Source of the DNA: Alphaproteobacteria bacterium
Lineage (GTDB): Bacteria; Pseudomonadota; Alphaproteobacteria; UBA8366
NCBI GenBank assembly: GCA_021774335.1
Contig: JAJFJD010000043.1
Coordinates: 1-64,000, forward strand
DNA: 64,000 nucleotides
Direction of reading: 5' to 3'
Under the pieces are notes generated by a model. That model worked only from the letters and a program-made list of their open reading frames with translations. It was not told where the DNA came from and searched no databases. The position numbers and the translations under genes were made by a program. This document shows positions 63,032 to 64,000 of this stretch, in pieces; position 1 is the first letter of the stretch, and every line of letters begins with the position of its first letter.

Positions 63032-63402
63032 CCGCGCCGGAACCGAAAATCGAACGCTACGGCCATGTCGAGGGGCCGGGCCGGCCGACCATGAGCCTCG
63101 GCGTCGCGCAGGGCGACTGGGTATCCATCTGCACCACGGCCAAGAACCGGCCCGCCGGCGCGGAAAACCAGACGCGGCAGATATTCGCGGCCTTCGACGG
63201 GTATCTAGCACAAGCGGGCACCGACAAGTCGAAGCTGCTGACCGCACAGGTCTGGCTGCGCAACATGGCCGACTACGACGCCATGAACGCGGCCTGGAAC
63301 GACTGGATCGACCCCGCCAACCCGCCGACCCGGTCCTGCATGCGCGCCGACATGGCGCGGCCCGACACCTTGGTCGAAATCCGTATCACCGCTGTGCGTT
63401 AA
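63028..63402 (+). CDS. RidA/YjgF-like protein (copy 3)
   Basis: 124 aa, ATG overlapping the stop of copy 2. Same fold as copy 2 and clearly similar (YLAQAGTDKSKLLTAQVWLRNMADYDAMNAAWNDWIDPANPP), so a tandem duplication. Starts EPKIERYGHVEGPGRPTMSLGVAQGDWVSICTTAK; the signature Arg is present in NPPTRSCMRADMARPDTLVEIRITAV. Expected to bind imines, enamines or related small compounds. Confidence 0.88.
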   Translation: MTAPEPKIERYGHVEGPGRPTMSLGVAQGDWVSICTTAKNRPAGAENQTRQIFAAFDGYLAQAGTDKSKLLTAQVWLRNMADYDAMNAAWNDWIDPANPPTRSCMRADMARPDTLVEIRITAVR

Positions 63403-63502
63403 GCGGCTAATTTGACGGCAAACGTCTTTCGCGGGACGATCCGGCACTTTCCATGCTGGCAAGGTCGCCTGTCAGCGCGGACATACGAAGGAGAAGAAGG
63501 AA

Positions 63503-63955
63503 ATGCCCGGGCTTTACTACGAAGAATTCGAGGTCGGCATGGAGTTCAATCACGAACTCACGCGCACCGTGACCGAGATGGACAACGTCATGTTCTGCGC
63601 CATGACCCATAACCCGCAGCCGCTTCACCTGGACGAAGAATTCGCCAAGGAAACCGAATTCGGCCAGCGTATCGTCAACAGCCTGTTCACGTTGGGGCTG
63701 GTGATCGGCGTCACCGTCGGGGAAACGACCCTCGGCACGACGATCGCCAATCTCGGCATGACCGACGTGCGCTTCGCCAACCCGGTGTTTCATGGTGACA
63801 CCGTGCATGTGGTGACCAAGGTCAAGGAGATGCGCGAGTCCAAGTCGCGTCCCAATGCCGGCCTCGTGGTGTTCGAGCACATCGGCTACAACCAGCGCGA
63901 CGAGGAAATCGCCTACTGCGTCCGCACCGCCTTCATGAGAAAGAAATCCGCATGA
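63503..63955 (+). CDS. MaoC-family dehydratase
   Basis: 150 aa hotdog-fold protein. YYEEFEVGMEFNHELTRTVTEMDNVMFCAMTHNPQPLHLDEEFAKETEFGQRIVNSLFTLGL carries the hydratase His, with Asn-Pro-x-x-x-His-x-Asp spacing of MaoC-like (R)-specific enoyl-CoA hydratases and mesaconyl-C4-CoA hydratase types. Adds water to an enoyl-CoA. GAAGGAGAAGAAGG ribosome site. Overlaps by four bases the CitE/HpcH-like gene that follows, a pairing seen in mesaconyl/citramalyl-CoA pathways. Confidence 0.87.
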   Translation: MPGLYYEEFEVGMEFNHELTRTVTEMDNVMFCAMTHNPQPLHLDEEFAKETEFGQRIVNSLFTLGLVIGVTVGETTLGTTIANLGMTDVRFANPVFHGDTVHVVTKVKEMRESKSRPNAGLVVFEHIGYNQRDEEIAYCVRTAFMRKKSA

Positions 63956-64000
63956 TCATCCGTTCCTGGTTATTCGTTCCCGGCGATAGCGAACGCAAGT
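63952..64000 (+). CDS. HpcH/HpaI aldolase / citrate lyase beta-like protein (partial, cut by the window end)
   Basis: Only the first 16 codons are visible: IIRSWLFVPGDSERK, the characteristic start of CitE/citramalyl-CoA or malyl-CoA lyase-like proteins. ATGA overlap with the MaoC gene indicates translational coupling, and supports a hydratase-lyase pair that splits a hydroxyacyl-CoA. No catalytic residues are in view. Confidence 0.7.
   Translation, partial: MIIRSWLFVPGDSERK

Noticed and set aside
1..64000. CRISPR array, rRNA or full tRNA genes, insertion sequences
   Set aside because: No regularly spaced repeats, no rRNA-like stretches, no complete cloverleaf and no transposase frames were found by reading.

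Overview
The window reads as chromosome of a GC-rich alphaproteobacterium, probably Rhodospirillales-like. This rests on gene style only: a PyrE of alphaproteobacterial type, fused TRAP permeases with TAXI-type binding proteins, a VPLPA-CTERM-like exported protein, and many CoA transferase and acyl-CoA dehydrogenase genes. No rRNA, complete tRNA, CRISPR array or insertion sequence was seen. About 55 genes are supported, in short mixed-strand operons, often with tightly packed convergent ends.

The clearest unusual signal is selenocysteine use. selD (4632-5678) has an in-frame TGA at codon 17, the position of E. coli SelD Cys17. An exported redoxin (46958-46359, minus strand) has an in-frame TGA that makes a U-x-x-C motif. 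Each TGA is followed at the expected distance by a perfect hairpin whose apical loop contains GUC, as bacterial SECIS elements have. Simple gene finding would truncate the first gene and call the second a pseudogene.

Layout. 1-2.26 kb: end of an integrated element of visibly lower GC, with a DUF4145 protein, a tyrosine recombinase and a possible attachment site matching a tRNA-Ser/Sec 3' end. 2.4-6.2 kb: DUF350 membrane protein, MmgE/PrpD, selD, GNAT acetyltransferase. 6.2-13.6 kb: an A-PCP-TE synthetase, a membrane-anchored thioredoxin-like protein, an alkaline-phosphatase-superfamily enzyme coupled to a GT2 glycosyltransferase, and a VPLPA-CTERM-like protein. 13.7-26 kb: HAD hydrolase, flavin enzymes (LLM oxidoreductase, FMO, class A monooxygenase), a LysR regulator, a SelA-like PLP enzyme facing a choline-sulfatase-like sulfatase, oxaloacetate decarboxylase and a glyoxylate-type aminotransferase. 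26.1-29.9 kb: a cytochrome-b-like membrane protein followed by a fused ferredoxin/molybdopterin oxidoreductase, then a GcvA-like regulator.

30.9-38.9 kb: a six-gene minus-strand operon holding two complete TAXI-TRAP transporters around an OsmC protein and an amidohydrolase. 39.1-41.1 kb: metallophosphoesterase and cation/proton antiporter. 41.4-47 kb: ThDP enzyme, cytosine-deaminase-like amidohydrolase, M20 carbamoylase and PyrE, suggesting salvage or breakdown of N-heterocycles or N-carbamoyl compounds, then the selenoprotein. 47-55.7 kb: beta-hydroxyacid dehydrogenase, a thiolase-like/DUF35 pair, an orphan molybdenum hydroxylase large subunit coupled to a two-subunit aconitase X, GST and MFS. 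55.7-64 kb: an acyl-CoA catabolic region (two acyl-CoA dehydrogenases, CaiB/BaiF CoA transferase, two SDRs, Gfo/Idh/MocA, three RidA-like proteins, MaoC and the start of a CitE/HpcH-like lyase).
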